DNA from: Glandiceps talaboti
Taxonomy: Eukaryota; Hemichordata; Enteropneusta; Spengelidae
NCBI RefSeq assembly: GCF_964340395.1
Contig: NC_135553.1
Span: forward strand, 6,028,501-6,092,500
Length of the DNA stretch: 64,000 nt
Reading direction: 5' to 3'
Position numbers and translations under genes: made by a program. How positions within the stretch are numbered: position 1 is the first letter of the stretch; each line of letters starts with the position of its first letter. Below the pieces are notes generated by a model, which saw only the letters and a list, made by a program, of their open reading frames with translations, did no database searches and was not told the origin of the DNA. Shown in pieces: positions 26,535 to 42,781 of this stretch.

Positions 26535-29500
26535 ATGAAACAAATTGAATGGAGGCTTATGATTATCTTACATTCAAAATATTACCTTTAGTCACGCTAT
26601 AATTGTGGTTTTCAACAGCAGGGGATATTTTCTGACGTGTATAAATTCCAGAATAAAATTATACAAATTCATTGGTAATTTTGATAAAATAGTTATTCTG
26701 TCAAGATGTGCATCCATAGTTGGGATGTATCGCCTTTGGTAGACATTTCAAACTGCCTGCTTAGTCATTTCCGTAGTACAGCAATCGTAGCCGATTTTGT
26801 CAGCGAAGTGACGTGGGATTGACATATAATCCGAACGTTATTCACCCTGTACTGAGAATAACACCATTATATTGTCAGTAACAACAATGACAAACACGGA
26901 TTTCAGTTCCACATACATCAATCTTTTTACTGTCAATATATTGTTCCCACTACACCCAAACATATTACTGGTATACCACTTCTTTATTTAATCAGCAGAG
27001 AAAGAGAGAACAACAAAAATTAGCTTTCCTGTTTACATCAGATACACACAGCCTATCAATACCACTATGGGTATGATGACGATGTGGACTGACACGTTGT
27101 TTATGACGAACAGCTATCTATTTTGGAACCTCATGTGGTGACGTCTACATCATCATTTTAGATTTTACATATTTGGTATATATTATATTGATACATATTG
27201 TATGACCACTGTCAAGGGTTAGCTAGTAAGTTGCATTCTAGAATCCACACAATAAAACAAATGTACAGTTCGACTAGTGTAGTTTATAGTACTACCGCCA
27301 GGTGTTTTCATTAGGAGGTCACCTGACCAAACGGCATAACATCATTACACTGATGACGTCTGGATGATTCGGATGAAAGCTACGTAGTCGCTTCAAAAAC
27401 TAGATTCCAATAAAGTAGCTTTACTACTAGTACTATATAAAATGGAGTCAAGTATCAATTTCTATTCTACAACATAACTATCGTTGTCATATCCCAAATC
27501 CTAAACATTCTCTCAAATAAACTGATATATTTGTAAGTATATATATAGTATATATTGATTAGAGTTTGACAGTGTAGAATTCTCAATATTACAAGGTGGC
27601 GATTCATCTACAAAACATTGGGTGACCTTATTTATCCATTTCTTTGATTAAAAAATATTTTTGAAAATTTACGCCCTCTATGGTACGATGTGAAGGAAAT
27701 GACGTCACCGACAGCTAGCTGGTGACGTCACCTACTTACAACGTCCTGTAATTGTTGGAAAGCATAATTGTCAAAACTTACATCCTTTTAATAAGTGAAA
27801 TCATAGACATTGGGAAGTCTCCATCCAGCGCCTATATTTGTATGCCTACAATATAATTGTTTCAAGTTTTAGGATTAAACCTAAGGCACCCGGACTATCA
27901 AATAAGTGGTAATGCTGGACGTCCCATCACCCCAAACATCTATACTTACATTTTTTTTCTGATGTGTTTTTTTTAACTAACCGACCAACAACACCGTAAT
28001 TTAGGTGCAGGGTGTTACGATGAGAAACATGAAAGGGTCACCCTTATAGAGATTAAGCTTATAGAGAGGATTATTGAGAAGGGTCAATGTCAAACATATA
28101 GCTCAGAGCTTTTGTAACTTAACACTGCAACGATACTTGAAATGAATAACACCCTTTCGTAAACATGCATATTCATAATCTTCAAATCATTTCGAGTCAT
28201 AGAGAAGCTCATTTTCATTACAGTAAGGAAAATGTCTCTACTAATTATTCCTTGTAAACCTTAATCAAATTGAAAGCTCTCATTTATCATATAGGTTAAA
28301 CCACCGGCTGCCGACTGAAAATTAATTCTTTCTGTAACTAGAGTAATTGATTCATGATAATCTAAAGACTAAATATTCTATGTAAGATATATTGCGATAA
28401 ATATTAATTATATCATGGCCACATGGGGTTGCTTCATTGCAACAGTAAGTGAAAACCAAGACTTCATCAAGTGAAAATCGCTTACCATTATAATTCTAAT
28501 AACCTGTATTGATTAAAATTTCCTGCGGCATATGCTTTTATAATACATCACGTGACCAGCATATCAATTATGTATATGAAGGTAGTCGAACTATCTAAAT
28601 ATGAATTGGAAAGATAATCTTATCAAATGGTCTTTGTAAAGGTTCTATTATGTGTTGTCTATCCTTGTAACCGATGGTATGTCATCCAATGATCGATTTC
28701 TTAATTCTCTCCATGGAGTCCTACCTCTGAGATTTCTGGTTTATGTTTCAGAACAGTTCTAAAAAGGATATCAAGTACGCTTCTTCCATAACGTCATGTT
28801 ATAAACACAGCATTCGATGAATATTTAGGTGTGAACTGTATAATAGACAATATTCCCCAACATTTTTCTTCGTTCAGCCGAGGAAAATACGACTGACCTA
28901 AGGGTTCTTGTCACTACGAGTTGCGAGACAAGTAGCGAAAAAAAATCCTTAGGTCATGAAATATTTTAGGGTATAAAACCCCATATTTTTATTCGAACGA
29001 ATTCAACCTGACTTGTGTGTGGTATTGTATACTGCGCAGAATGATTTAGGAGTGTCCCTATTCACTGAGTCGCAATATAATATTTATTTATTTATTCACT
29101 GTACTCACATTCTTGGAAATCTGACAATTGCCACTGAAGAACTTGATTGTTATGTGATGAACAGTGACACTCCAAGGATTTCTTTTTTAAGTAGATCATT
29201 CTACATCAGTTATCTACTTTGAATCTAATAAATCTCTTATCGTCGTGGTTTGGTAATATCTCTAGAATTCGCAAATTTAAAAAATACCTTAATGTTGCGT
29301 TGATTCGGTGAATAAGTTCACTTGTTGTTGCTTCGATATTTATGCTAATGTCGCCATAAGAAAGTGAAATGCGTTCGTGAGCTTATAAATCAAGTATTTG
29401 TGATTTATACAGGTTAACACTGGTAGTAACAGAGGAAGAGAATGTAGACTTTATGACGACACATATAATACATAAGTATTTTTTTGTAGAATCCTTCCAA

Positions 29501-30664
29501 AAGACAAAACACAATATGAGCGATATCCTAAACTACAAACGTTGTTCAGACAAAATGTTACGTGAACAGACACCCTATACTTCTCGCCAACATACACACT
29601 TCTCGTTAGTTGTACATGTTATCTTTATCTTCCTCGTAACAGTGTTAGTTCTGTAAATGTAAGTCGTGTAAAAATATCGTCGTGATCTGCGGCACCTGTA
29701 AATAGACAAAATGGGCAGTCGTAAATATTTCATGCTTTTATTTCCTACATAACCCACTCACAGTAATTTGATTCTGTATAGATTACATCCAATGTGAAAT
29801 GAAAGCTTTTTTGAAATACAGTTGCTGTAGCAACTGGTCTCATAACAATTGCATCCTTTAAAATAGGTTATATAATGAGAGTACACAGTATATTATTTTA
29901 CAAACTGTATTTAGGTTTCCGCCTGAGAAAAAAATAGCATCGTCATCAGATTAATAGTGTCAGTCAAAGCTTTCAGTAATGTATCAGCAAACTAGATTAT
30001 CAGACATTACTACAAGCTACCTTGTTTTTCGAAGTGTTAGTATCACTTAAATAAAAAGGGGGCAACGAATTTCAACTGCAAAATTGATAGACAAAAAAAT
30101 ATATATTGGGTATTTTTAAGCTCTTGTATTTTTTATACAGACACATCAAAGTTGCGCATTGGGATTTAATGTATTGTAACGTAAACCATGAGATGGTGTA
30201 TACTTGTCTACTTTGTACATTGTCATATCATGTTGATAATCCAAATCAGATACAGCTTTAAATCGCTTTGGATTTATAACTGACATGAAATATTCATATC
30301 CATTTTGTACGAATGTACGTCGTGTAAGATATCATATCTATGTATGTCGTACAAGATCATGAACTATTAACCAATAACTCATAAATAAAAAGTCGTAATT
30401 TGACAAAGATATGTACATCTAAAAATATACACTACCATTAGTAACATTTCAAGTTATCGAATTTCAATAAATCCATACTTAAAAACATGTCAGTTTCAGA
30501 TGTTTTTATATCAAGTTCTCGTTAGTGAGATGATGTTCCATTATAAAGTACAATTAATTGCTTGAAACTACTGTCCTTATATATTATATTTCATTGAATG
30601 TGCTAAGTAATATCTCATAATTATTAAGATAAAGCTAATACTGTCAGACATTTCTCCAAGCAGA
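26531..30664. other. Gene-poor stretch
   Basis: Apart from the paired CRE palindromes at 27.7 kb nothing is supported. Confidence 0.45.
27700..27730. promoter_or_regulatory. Paired CRE palindromes in an inverted repeat
   Basis: TGACGTCACC (27700-27709) and GGTGACGTCA (27721-27730) are perfect inverted copies, each containing a full TGACGTCA. The octamers are 23 bp apart start to start, around AGCTAGCT. It could be a CREB/ATF-responsive enhancer. No gene is visible nearby, so its target is unknown. Confidence 0.35.
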
Positions 30665-32868
<2,204 letters not shown>

Positions 32869-32969
32869 CTTCTCCTCTGTATATGAACAGTGACAGTTTT
32901 TACATTGTCAGCAGGGTAATCTTTCAACTTGTCATCAACATATATCTCACCACTTGGAAGGGTATCGGC
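32869..32969 (-). CDS. Candidate internal exon
   Basis: The minus strand has a strong acceptor (TTTTGTTTTCTAG) followed by a frame reading ADTLPSGEIYVDDKLKDYPA, then DNVKTVTVHIQRR. It ends at a possible donor (AGAAG/GTTTTTG) or, if unspliced, at a TAG a few codons on. The alternating hydrophobic pattern looks like beta strands. Two longer overlapping frames on the plus strand across the same bases read less like protein. No partner exon was found. It may be a remnant of an old mobile element, because the neighbouring 32.4-32.9 kb sequence has a repeat-like look. Confidence 0.25.
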
Positions 32970-33094
32970 CTAGAAAACAAAAGTTAAAATGTTTATAATT
33001 TGAAAAACTCATAATTCAAAAGAAACGTTACAATCGAAGGAAGCTTGAACATAAAATAAAAGCCAGTCAACATGAAACAATACGTCATCTGGCT

Positions 33095-33550
33095 TTTAAA
33101 AAATCTTGTTAACACTGCCACATTTTATCGTCTGACGGGACAACAATTTTACAAAATTGAATATTGCTACACTTTCTTTGCTTGGGCTACCATTTAGGTG
33201 ATCTCTACCCATTGCACTTTTAGTTTTAGTCAGACGATGAAAATGTAGCTATACATTGCTTTATTTCAATGCTAAGGCCTCAGCCCATCGCACAAAAAAT
33301 TATATTACAGGAGAAAAAAAGGAATATCATTCTTATAATAACTAAAGCAACATGTTCATTTAGTAAATGGTCGGTGTCAAAATGTAAGATGCTAATAGTC
33401 CATCGTCGCAAACCACGGGCTCTTTTACGGAACCGTTGAAACGTGCCATCCAGATGGTCGAAGTGTAGCGGAAGAAATAACAGCTCTGGTTTGCGAGAAT
33501 GTAATAATCGAGTCAGGCGATAAAATGTAGCAACATTAGTCAGTTGTTTT
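33095..33550. repeat. Dispersed single units related to the 45.2 kb minisatellite
   Basis: AATCTTGTTAACACTGCCAC followed by ATTTTATCGTCTG (33100-33136) is an inverted unit. CAGACGATGAAAATGTAGC (33231 onward) and GGCGATAAAATGTAGCAACA (33515 onward) are direct units. Between them no gene is visible. Confidence 0.5.
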
Positions 33551-36535
33551 GCGAGCTGACTAGCTTCTATTGTAAAAACACGATTTGAGATAAATTATAG
33601 ATTGTTTATTGATTCCTAAAATACTCATGACGGCAGCCTTATCTAAGATAGCCCAAGGAACGAACTACACGGTAATTACGAATTTACTTCCTGTCTACCT
33701 TATTTCCTGTCTTCGAATTAAAAATGTTGAGTGATGTCATCTGACATGGACAGGTGCGAATATCAAACAATAACTAATGTCATTTCATAACATATCAAAT
33801 TTCATGATTCATATCTTTAATTTGAGGATAGTAGATATTTATGTTAATTTGCCATATTTAATAATAAGTTATTTTGAAATGCATGCCCTGGTCATTATCG
33901 ATTTACTAGACTGTTTTCTCTTTAGGAACAATTGAGTAGTGCATTTGTTAACTGTCTTGTGCAGACCAGTAGTGCCTATATGGCTGCTGTGGTAATTTCA
34001 ATTTGGTCATCGTTATGTTGCAAGAGCGAAAGAATTTTGTGTATTTTGTTACCCCCTTTGATGACCAAACCTAGACGTATGGTCGATTTGTTAAAGACTG
34101 TCAGAACAATAAAATGCTTATGTATGCCATAAATCATACTGAACTATGAACTTGTTAATGTTAGGTTTTCTATATGGAGAGGAAAAAGTTAATATAAACT
34201 ACATAATTTTTTTACTACAATTTTGTTCTATATTTGACATAAAGAGGTAACGACAATTGATCCTGGAGATTTCCTGTCGCAGTCTGTAGTTGAATAACTC
34301 TAGTCAATATACCTAAAAATCGTGACAAAAGAGCGACGGAGTATTTTATAGACTTTATTCAGATTTGTAGGTAGGACGTGACTGCTTGACAAGATCTAGA
34401 CAGTCCAGACAGACTGTTCTTTCAACTCTTATACATTGTAATTGCTTGAGATCAATGTACCTCTTTGAATAATGAAATGCTCTGTGCCTGATGGGATACA
34501 GACTCTATACTATTCTAAAGTCAGTTTGTTGCGATCACTGATAAATGAGGCTGATGGGTAATTACAGCCACGGGACTCTTTGAAGTATTTCTAAAGAAAT
34601 GCCAAATGTGAAAATCTGTCTTAAAAGTTGGTTAACCCCAATAAGTTTGCTTTTTATGCATAAATAGTACTAAGAACTAAGACTTGTCACATACCTCCAT
34701 CCGCCTTTCGCCATACATATTCCACTAGCTACCAACCTGCCTACCTACCTACCCACCCACCTAAATACCCGCAACCTATACCTACATTTCAGAAATCAAA
34801 TAATGTTATGCCACTCGCCGTTATCATCCACTTTCCCTACCCTCATGGGATATCCATCCATACTTCACCTACATACCCGCATAGCATATCCCCATATTCA
34901 AACTTCCCACAAATATCATGACTTACACAGGTTATAACACACAAGCATGTCAATGCATTTGGCACTTAGCCTTTTGATCTTTCTTCGTTTACGATCCTCA
35001 TCAATATGACAATTCCATCGTTACAGCTGACGGTGACCACTTGCCACATACCGATCACATCGGACCATATATATATATGATAGAATATTTATATGCATAT
35101 ATAACAGATTGAATACAGATGTAAATTTTGAGTTTGTATGGAAGATACTGAACGAATACAGCAGACGTGACTCAAGAGCACATGCACATGTTTGCCATTT
35201 GAAGAAACTAAAACGGTCACTGTTAGAAAGAAAATAATGAACTGTAGACGTATGGTTGCTAAGCACTTCCCAGAGGACGGTTGCAAGACAATAGATAAAT
35301 ACTCTAATTGGTTAACGCAGCATGGACATGTCATTTGTCGATGATGATAAATCGACTGTCGGAATAATATAAATATGCCATCATTGACGGGCTTCATTAT
35401 ATGTGGAAAACCTAACCTTAGCCTCAAAACACATAACGAAATTGCTTATGATAAAATCTACATAGCTAAGAATTTGCATTTTTACAAATATCATACTAGA
35501 CTAGTATGACTGATTTTAGTAATGGCATCGCTCTTTCGAAATGTCAGTCGATTTTATTCTAGAATCTATATTGTTCCTATCATTCTCATTTCTGTGTCAA
35601 TGCATAGGAGGGTTAATATTGACATTGCTTTTAAAGAGATTCGGTAAATGTTGTAGAAGAAGACCCTAAGGCGGTCATTTGTTAACACATCCAGAATGTA
35701 GTTAACGCTTTCTATTCTGACGTCACGCCAACCGGAAAGCACTCGGAGCGATTACAACACCAAGACATTCCAAGGAGATTACAACAAGGTCATGAAAGGT
35801 TTTTATAATATCTCCAACCTCTCTGTCATGCTAATAAAATATGAACGCACTAATTGCACCTGTGTCGTGGCTTCACGGATGATGAAGATTTCACAAATGA
35901 AAAACGACTCCTCCTTCTCTCTCCCTTTCTCTCTCACTCTCTCTAAGTAATGTCAAGAGGCTAGTTTGCAAATATTGACCGGCGGCTGTCTTGTTTGCGC
36001 TGGCGATTAATTGTAATGCAAAGCAGTGTTTCGTATAAGCTAGTCATCTTTACATCAAAGTGTAGACACCGGTGAATTCTATTAGTTTGATGGTTCGCTT
36101 CATTTTGTGACTAAGCACACGTATTATTAGTATTAGGCGGGGGATTGTGTTTTCAATAACAGCAAGCAATTAGTATGATTAATACTGTATCCCTGTGCGT
36201 GCAGTATATATATATATGCTGCCATGTCATGTAACTTGAAAGGCCATGTTATAACTATTTAACATAGACCTCGATTGAAGCAGAACCTAATTGAGGTAAA
36301 TGCAGGGAAACATGCACAACTAACAATTACTCAATCGACGGTCTACTATATTGAATCAGGAATATTTTTAACGACCAAATAAAACAAAGGAGAAGATAAT
36401 CGCCTGCTTGGGGGGAGATACAATGAAATTTATATTTGACATTTACTGATTGTCAGAGAGATATTAGATCATTTCATGTTTCAAGAAATCGAAACGGTTA
36501 CACAATACGAAAATACAAACGTTAACAGTAAGCTT
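33551..36535. other. Gene-poor stretch
   Basis: No gene supported. A short decayed (CCTA)n lies at about 34737-34765 and a (TC)n-rich stretch at about 35909-35944. Confidence 0.45.
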
Positions 36536-36700
36536 ATAATGAGCGTCACTGTTTTGGCGATTTTAGTGCTTTTAGGAACGTTTTTATAAAGTTACTTTTT
36601 AAACATCATTTTAGCAGTGCTTTTATTGTGTCTGTCCTATTAATGTATTGTAAATACTTATTAAATTTATCTTTTTACGAACCTTTTTCACAAATTATAT
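36536..36700 (+). mobile_element. Non-LTR retrotransposon-like 3' tail, copy 2
   Basis: It aligns with 13198-13370 in the same orientation at roughly 70% by eye but lacks the GGGACAA block and tail. It ends shortly before an imperfect TA-rich run. Confidence 0.35.
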
Positions 36701-36773
36701 ATATATGGTTCAATAACAGCAGCATATATAAGTATAACTATTATAATAATGATAAGTATAAATAATATCAGTG

Positions 36774-36774
<1 letters not shown>

Positions 36775-36848
<74 letters not shown>
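36775..36848. repeat. (TA)n array
   Basis: An uninterrupted array with no PLE-like flank seen. Confidence 0.95.
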
Positions 36849-36851
<3 letters not shown>

Positions 36852-37690
36852 TACAGATTGTTAACGGTGCTGGTTAGATTAGATCGCCAAATTATCATCA
36901 AGTTACTGATATTACTTGTTTGCAGAACGTTTCATATAACACGATTCTACTCCGTGCTTTAAAATCAATTTCAGCTTTAGTGCCGGGTGAGAATGTACAG
37001 GTGTGTCACTGTATGACCAAATATGGTAAGTATATTTGCAATTGGCCAACAGATTGACCCATAATTTCCATTATTGACCTGGTCGGTACTATCCACAACA
37101 TCTCAACATATCAACTCCATGAAATCTCATTACAACTGCTGACAATTCTACACCAAATGCAATCAAATTTCCATTCCTCTGGGAATACCGTCAAGTCAAT
37201 GAAATGCTACTCTTCCCTACAAGATCGTATCACTCGTGGAATCAAAAATATTTCTCTGTTGAACTTGTGTTCAAATCTATTCCTATGTCAAATAAGACAA
37301 AATTGAAATACATTCAATGTCGATTGATAAATTTGAAAAAGGACGTTAATTCTGATGTTCTCCTTATGTGATTTGAAATGTAATTAATTTATTATAGTGT
37401 TACAACAATTGGATGCTATCGCTAGCATTTCATTGAAGTCAAGTCGACTATGACATATACATTACAAAGCTTTGCAGTATATCAGTTACTGGCTAAATTA
37501 CATACAGTACATTTTAATGGTCCAATGCAGAATAGATTGAATTATAGAAGAAAAGACTATGGGATTATGATGGCTTTGAAAGTCACCTATGTCTACTAGA
37601 TGTCACATAATTTTTTATTCTGTTAAATTCGACAAATGACAAACTGGTGTTAGGCACATTAACTCTTTATTGCTTGAGAGTCTCTCGCTG

Positions 37691-37693
<3 letters not shown>

Positions 37694-37768
<75 letters not shown>

Positions 37769-37782
37769 CTTATATATATATA

Positions 37783-37813
<31 letters not shown>

Positions 37814-37860
37814 ATGTAAGTATGTATGTATGTAGGTATGTATGTATGTATGTATGTATG
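37694..37860. repeat. (TA)n, (GT)n and (TATG)n cluster
   Basis: (TA)n to about 37766, then TATATG, (GT)n and (TATG)n with AAG and AGG interruptions. A (TCTC)n-rich stretch follows to about 37955 and a (GT)n at about 38012-38040. Confidence 0.95.
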
Positions 37861-38041
37861 TGACGTCAGTACAGTGGGTCTCTCTCTCTATCTCTCTATC
37901 TGACTCATCTCTCTCATCGTCATCTATCATCTCTCTGGTCGTTATCTATTTCTCTCTCACTCGCTATGATTGTATGAGTATGGGAAAGTATTATCTTCAG
38001 CGTCAATGATGTACGTGTGTGTGTGTGTGTGTGTGTGTGTC

Positions 38042-40020
38042 ACGTCAGTTCATGTGTTCGTGTATATCTTGTGTATTTGTGGATGACGGAGGTGATATGT
38101 TTTCATGCAATAAAGCGTGTTTCGAAATTTAATTTTCAGATCCAATAAGAATCACGAGCACATCACACATACAGTACATGGGAAATTATCGTAACGGTAT
38201 GCCGATGTGTTTTAGAAAGTTTTCACGATAATAAGATAATCGTTATGTTTACACTATCTGATCATTTGAAGTCGTCCTCATGATCCAACCACAAATGAAA
38301 TATATGACACGTATCGTGAACAACACCTTAAAACGGAAAATCACAGGTAGCAATTAGGACATAAGGAAACAACGCCAAGTAAAGAATTGACTGTAACGAA
38401 CCCAGATTTGACGTCTCTAATGAACTTCAAATAACTACAACCTTACAAATCAACATCTTGAGTCTCTACTGTCTATGCTATGACTAAGCTACTATGTTGA
38501 CGTTAAGACTCTATTATAAATAAAGCTCTGTGTGTCATGACCTATGACCTACCTTTTTAAGTCAATGAAGTACTTTAGTATTGGTACTTATATTCTAATC
38601 AAACGAAAAAAATCTCGACACGCTGCATAGATTAATATCTATTTTTGACACAACCTAAATAAATAATTCATACTGTTTTTATTTCAATATCAAATTCTAC
38701 TTTCGTTTGTATAGCCATACAAATACTACAATCAATAGGTTGATTGAATAACACTTAGGTTTTGATAGACTTTGGTGTTAACATTTTATAGGAGATAGTA
38801 TAAAATAACGTGATATTTTTCACACGATTTGTCAATTCTTGGTCTTTCACAAACTTATCAAGCTAGCAAGAGCTGGAAATCATTCTAGAGTCAATTAGAA
38901 GCTGTCGTTCTCTTTCTGTAATTATCATTCTATGATATGAATGATGCTACTATGAAGTGAAATATAAATAGTGCTGGGTATTATTCGTGACGTTCCTAAA
39001 ACAGCGTAGTTACATCACCAATGATGGTTGTTAATTATTTGCGTTGTCTAGAGCGTATTATCTGATGTATGTATGTATAGTCAGAAGTTAAATCGAATAC
39101 ACGTCACGTGACGGCATTGAACAGCTGGGTAAGACGCAAAATATCGCAACATGAGATGGCATCGGTACGTTTTCCATTTCACAAATATAAATGAAGGTTT
39201 AGCTATCAAACCTCGGATTTTAAATCTAAGTATGATCACATGTCGGAGATGAGATCACCTATCAGTAATTGGAGTTTTCCTCTCAAAGTTCCGATGCCAA
39301 TCTATCATTTTTTTCAGGGTTGGATTATAATGTACAAGGTCGTGGTAGTGTTCAATATAAGCCGTTGCTATTGGCCTCGGGTAAAATTGTTATTTTGTCA
39401 TGTTCTATATTTGCGTCATGAACAGTGCATTATGTATGACATGCAATCGCTACGCTAGGGTGCTAATAGAGTCTAGTAAAACCTGTTATGTCTCCATTAT
39501 CCGAGTCTACTAATAGTGTAAATAATGGACACAACTTACTAAGCACTTACCTTTTCAATGGCTTATTTAATGATTCACTCATGACCCATTCTGCAATTAA
39601 AAGTAGGTTTTTGTACACTCGGCGCCTATAGTTTAATAGTAGAGTGCTCGGATAAAACATGAAGAATGGCTCCAACTGATTCTGTTTCGAAATTAAGACG
39701 AAGTCCCTTTAATCCATTCGTTAATAAATGTTACTTAATAATATGAATTTAATGAAGACTAGGATATCTTCTTAAGGCAAGGAATTATAGATGGCAGGAT
39801 TGTTATCTATTGTGCTAGAAACAGATTATAACATAACTTGATATAGTAAATAGATAAAGAACTTAAAGACATCGTTATGTATACCATACGTTTGAGTTCT
39901 ATTAAAACATATCTAGGGTAAGAGAAGAAGGAAACTAAGGAACTGTTATTTCAAATTATCTTCTTTCCTGGATAAATTGATACTAGGTGAACGTCGTATC
40001 GCATCCTCTGTTGTATATGT
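38042..40020. other. Gene-poor stretch
   Basis: Nothing supported. A short frame near 39.3 kb with a good acceptor and donor (39318-39380) was considered and not accepted. Confidence 0.45.
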
Positions 40021-40021
40021 A

Positions 40022-40425
40022 TGTGCTGTGCTGTGCTGTGCTGTGCTGTGCTGTGCTTTGTTGTGTTGTGGTGTGGTGTGTTGTGGTTTGATATTACGTC
40101 ATATTAGTATACGATATATTAATGGATATGAGATGTGCTGTGCTGTGTTGTGCTGTGCTGTGCTGTGTTGTGCTGTGCCTTTCTGTGCTGGGCTATGCCG
40201 TGTCGTATCGTGTCGTGTTGTATTGTGATGTGTTGCGGTGCGGTGCGGTGCGGTGCGGTGCGGTGCGGTACTGTGCAGTGTTGTGTTGTGTTGTGTTGTG
40301 TTGTGTTGTGTTGTGTTGTGTTGTGTTGATTTGTGTTGTGTTGTGTTGTGTTGTGTTGTGCTGTGTTGTGTTGTGCTGTGTTGTATTGTGTTGTGTTGTG
40401 CTGTGTGATGTGATGTGTCAGCAAA
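40022..40425. repeat. (TGTGC)n/(TGTGT)n pentanucleotide arrays
   Basis: Two blocks, 40022-40090 and 40132-40425, split by 40 bp of unique sequence. The plus strand is almost entirely G and T with scattered C. Sub-blocks differ: GTGCT, GTGCG, GTGTT. Confidence 0.95.
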
Positions 40426-40429
40426 ACAG

Positions 40430-42130
40430 TTGATACATGACGCACGTTTTCGTTAAAGCATTGCTTCGTTAAATTTTGATGATATATATGTATATTATAA
40501 ATATTATCCCAATAGCATTTATAATGGCTATTTCAAATTGTTCACAAAGGTATCATGAAATTGTATGATAAGTAAAGTTTTGTTAGAATTTCTTAGTAAT
40601 ATATACCACACATAAAGAATTTTAAATACAGACTAAAGCACACTCAAACCCTTTAAAAAGACACTAAGACTGTAATTGACATTAGAATGTTTATGTAGAC
40701 TCGTGTTACTATTTCTAACTATTTCATACAATAACGTTAACGTCCCTTACCCTATTCAGAAAACAAACTATTTCAACCAACTCGAATATGAAGTGGCGCG
40801 GAAATACCCATTAACGCAGACTATACGTGCAGCCTATAGAATGTATGTTTCTGACTACACTTCACTGTCGGCAAGACTAGTAGCAAAAATTGGGAGGTGC
40901 CCCCCCCCCTCCCAAGTGATATCACCATGAATGGTGTTCAACACAGCTAGAATTTAGAATATTGCTTTGGCAACACCAGAAATTGTACATGTCGAATGCG
41001 TAATAGAAACTGTAATATTCATCAAGCTGATGAGATGATCTAGAAAACTACAATTTCCGGACTGCCACCCGTTGTTAAATCTACAATAGTTGTAACTTCT
41101 GTTTAGAGTGTTTCCCTCTCGTTTGATTCTCGTTTGATGACTAGAAATGAAAACCGTGTGTAATAGCCCAGTAATTATCATCTAGCAACCCGCGACTTAA
41201 ATTACTCGGGTATAGTATTTATGGTCTGTTTTTTGTAAAAGTAATGTTAGATTCATGCCCGAAATTTGAAACTGTAAAGACGAATGACGCTAATATATAT
41301 GTAAATGTTACTGACTGTGCATACTTGTTGTTACGAGCATGCGAGTAGAAGTAGAGGCATTGGCCGTGGTTATTGACGGGTGGATTTAACTTGAACAGTA
41401 TTTCTATCAAAGGATGGGTAATTGATAACGGGAAATAGAACATAGGATTCCAGTTATTACGGATTTACTACGTCAACGATTGATATGCAAGTACATAATC
41501 TTATCCCAAAGCATTTTGGTGACTTTTTACTGATGAGAAACATGTATTTACTTTGAAATTGTTTTTTTTGGTTAATAATAAGATATTTCTATTTAAAAAT
41601 AAGTGAAACGACCTGTACCTAGTCCAACTTTAATCCTAGGCCTAGTGTAAATTTGATGGTTTCGTCCTTGCCTAGGAAAAGCTCCGATTATACGTGCACT
41701 GACATTTATACATTCAACTTGAAGTCAATGATGTCTTAACCCAATGTGTTACCCTTGGGGTTTGACAAAGAGCCGATTTTTATGGATTCCCTAACTCGAC
41801 CGTGACCGGTGCACGATCTAACACGTCTTTTTTACACAGTGCTCCTCAGGGGATATCAAATTGAAAAAAAAGGCTGACAATGTTTCATACAAAATGATAA
41901 CAAAGAATGTGTGGTTTTGGGGTCTTCGGATCCATTAAAAGATATCTTGGGACCTCTATTCATAAGATTGATTGAATCAATATGGAACTGATTGGCTCAT
42001 AATTTGTGTTATAGAAATAAAATAACGATTGATTCTCGATTTACTGGTCAAGGCAAAATCAAATATTTATTATTTTTGTCCTTCGGGTCCTTTATTTTAA
42101 GTTAGATGTTCATGACTTATGAAATCTATC
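40430..42130. other. Gene-poor stretch
   Basis: No gene or clear repeat. A poly-C run (40901-40909) lies in it. Confidence 0.45.
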
Positions 42131-42132
42131 TC

Positions 42133-42198
42133 TAGTGTAGTGTAGTGTAGTGTAGTGTAGTGTAGTGTAGTGTAGTGTAGTGTAGTATAGTGTAGTGT
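42133..42198. repeat. (TGTAG)n pentanucleotide repeat
   Basis: About 13 copies with one TATAG variant. Confidence 0.95.
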
Positions 42199-42580
42199 CA
42201 CTCAACAAAGGAAGGTTAATGTCTGTATCTACTGCTTCAACTCCAACCTGTCATTTTGACAAATGGCTAAATTTATTGCCGTCATTTTTATCACTCTCAA
42301 CATATTCGTAATCGAATGAATCACCCATTATTAAACACTGTTAAGATGTATGGCATTGCTATATAATCACAAGACTGGTACTATACATAGAAATAATATC
42401 TAGTTCAGATGAGTTATTCATTTCAAAATTGCAATAATAACTGAAAAGTAGACGTTGTGAATTTGCATCCCTTTGTGTTCATCATTGCCGAATAACCACC
42501 ATGGACATACTGCGTTGAAAGTCGGCAACGTTTTTTGGAGTAATCCAGTGAGATCTCGTTTATTAGCGGGTGAGTGACCG

Positions 42581-42781
42581 ATGGAGTATTACAAGGTTAA
42601 CGTTGCAATGTCGTGTAAACAACACCATGAGTTCGGTTTCATGAATCCGATGAATGCTTTTAAATCCAACGGCAAAGTATACATAGTCCTTAACACGAAC
42701 ACGGTCATTTACATCGCTTCGCTTGAGGAAATTCTTGACATCGTGCAACAGTGGCCTATACAATATTCAGTAATTACATAG
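42581..42781 (+). CDS. Weak candidate ORF, 66 codons
   Basis: MEYYKVNVAMSCKQHHEFGF opens a frame that reads through FMNPMNAFKSNGKVYIVL and SLEEILDIVQQWP to a TAG. Its base composition is more balanced than the AT-rich flanks, but the opposite strand is equally open and its length is within what chance allows at this base composition. Reported only as a candidate for comparison with related genomes. Confidence 0.15.
   Translation: MEYYKVNVAMSCKQHHEFGFMNPMNAFKSNGKVYIVLNTNTVIYIASLEEILDIVQQWPIQYSVIT

Noticed and set aside
29925-29960. CTGATGA ... GAAACC on the minus strand, hammerhead-like
   Set aside because: Stem II would have only two pairs, and stems I and III do not form.
39318-39380. Possible exon after TTTTTTTCAG with donor CGG/GTAAAA
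   Set aside because: Two frames are open and neither reads as a recognisable or conserved peptide; no partner exon.
40119-40445. Cys/Val/Leu-rich open frames across the pentanucleotide array, and the same at 46713-47099
   Set aside because: Simple-sequence DNA lacks stops in these frames; the peptides are only translations of TGTGC/TGTGT.
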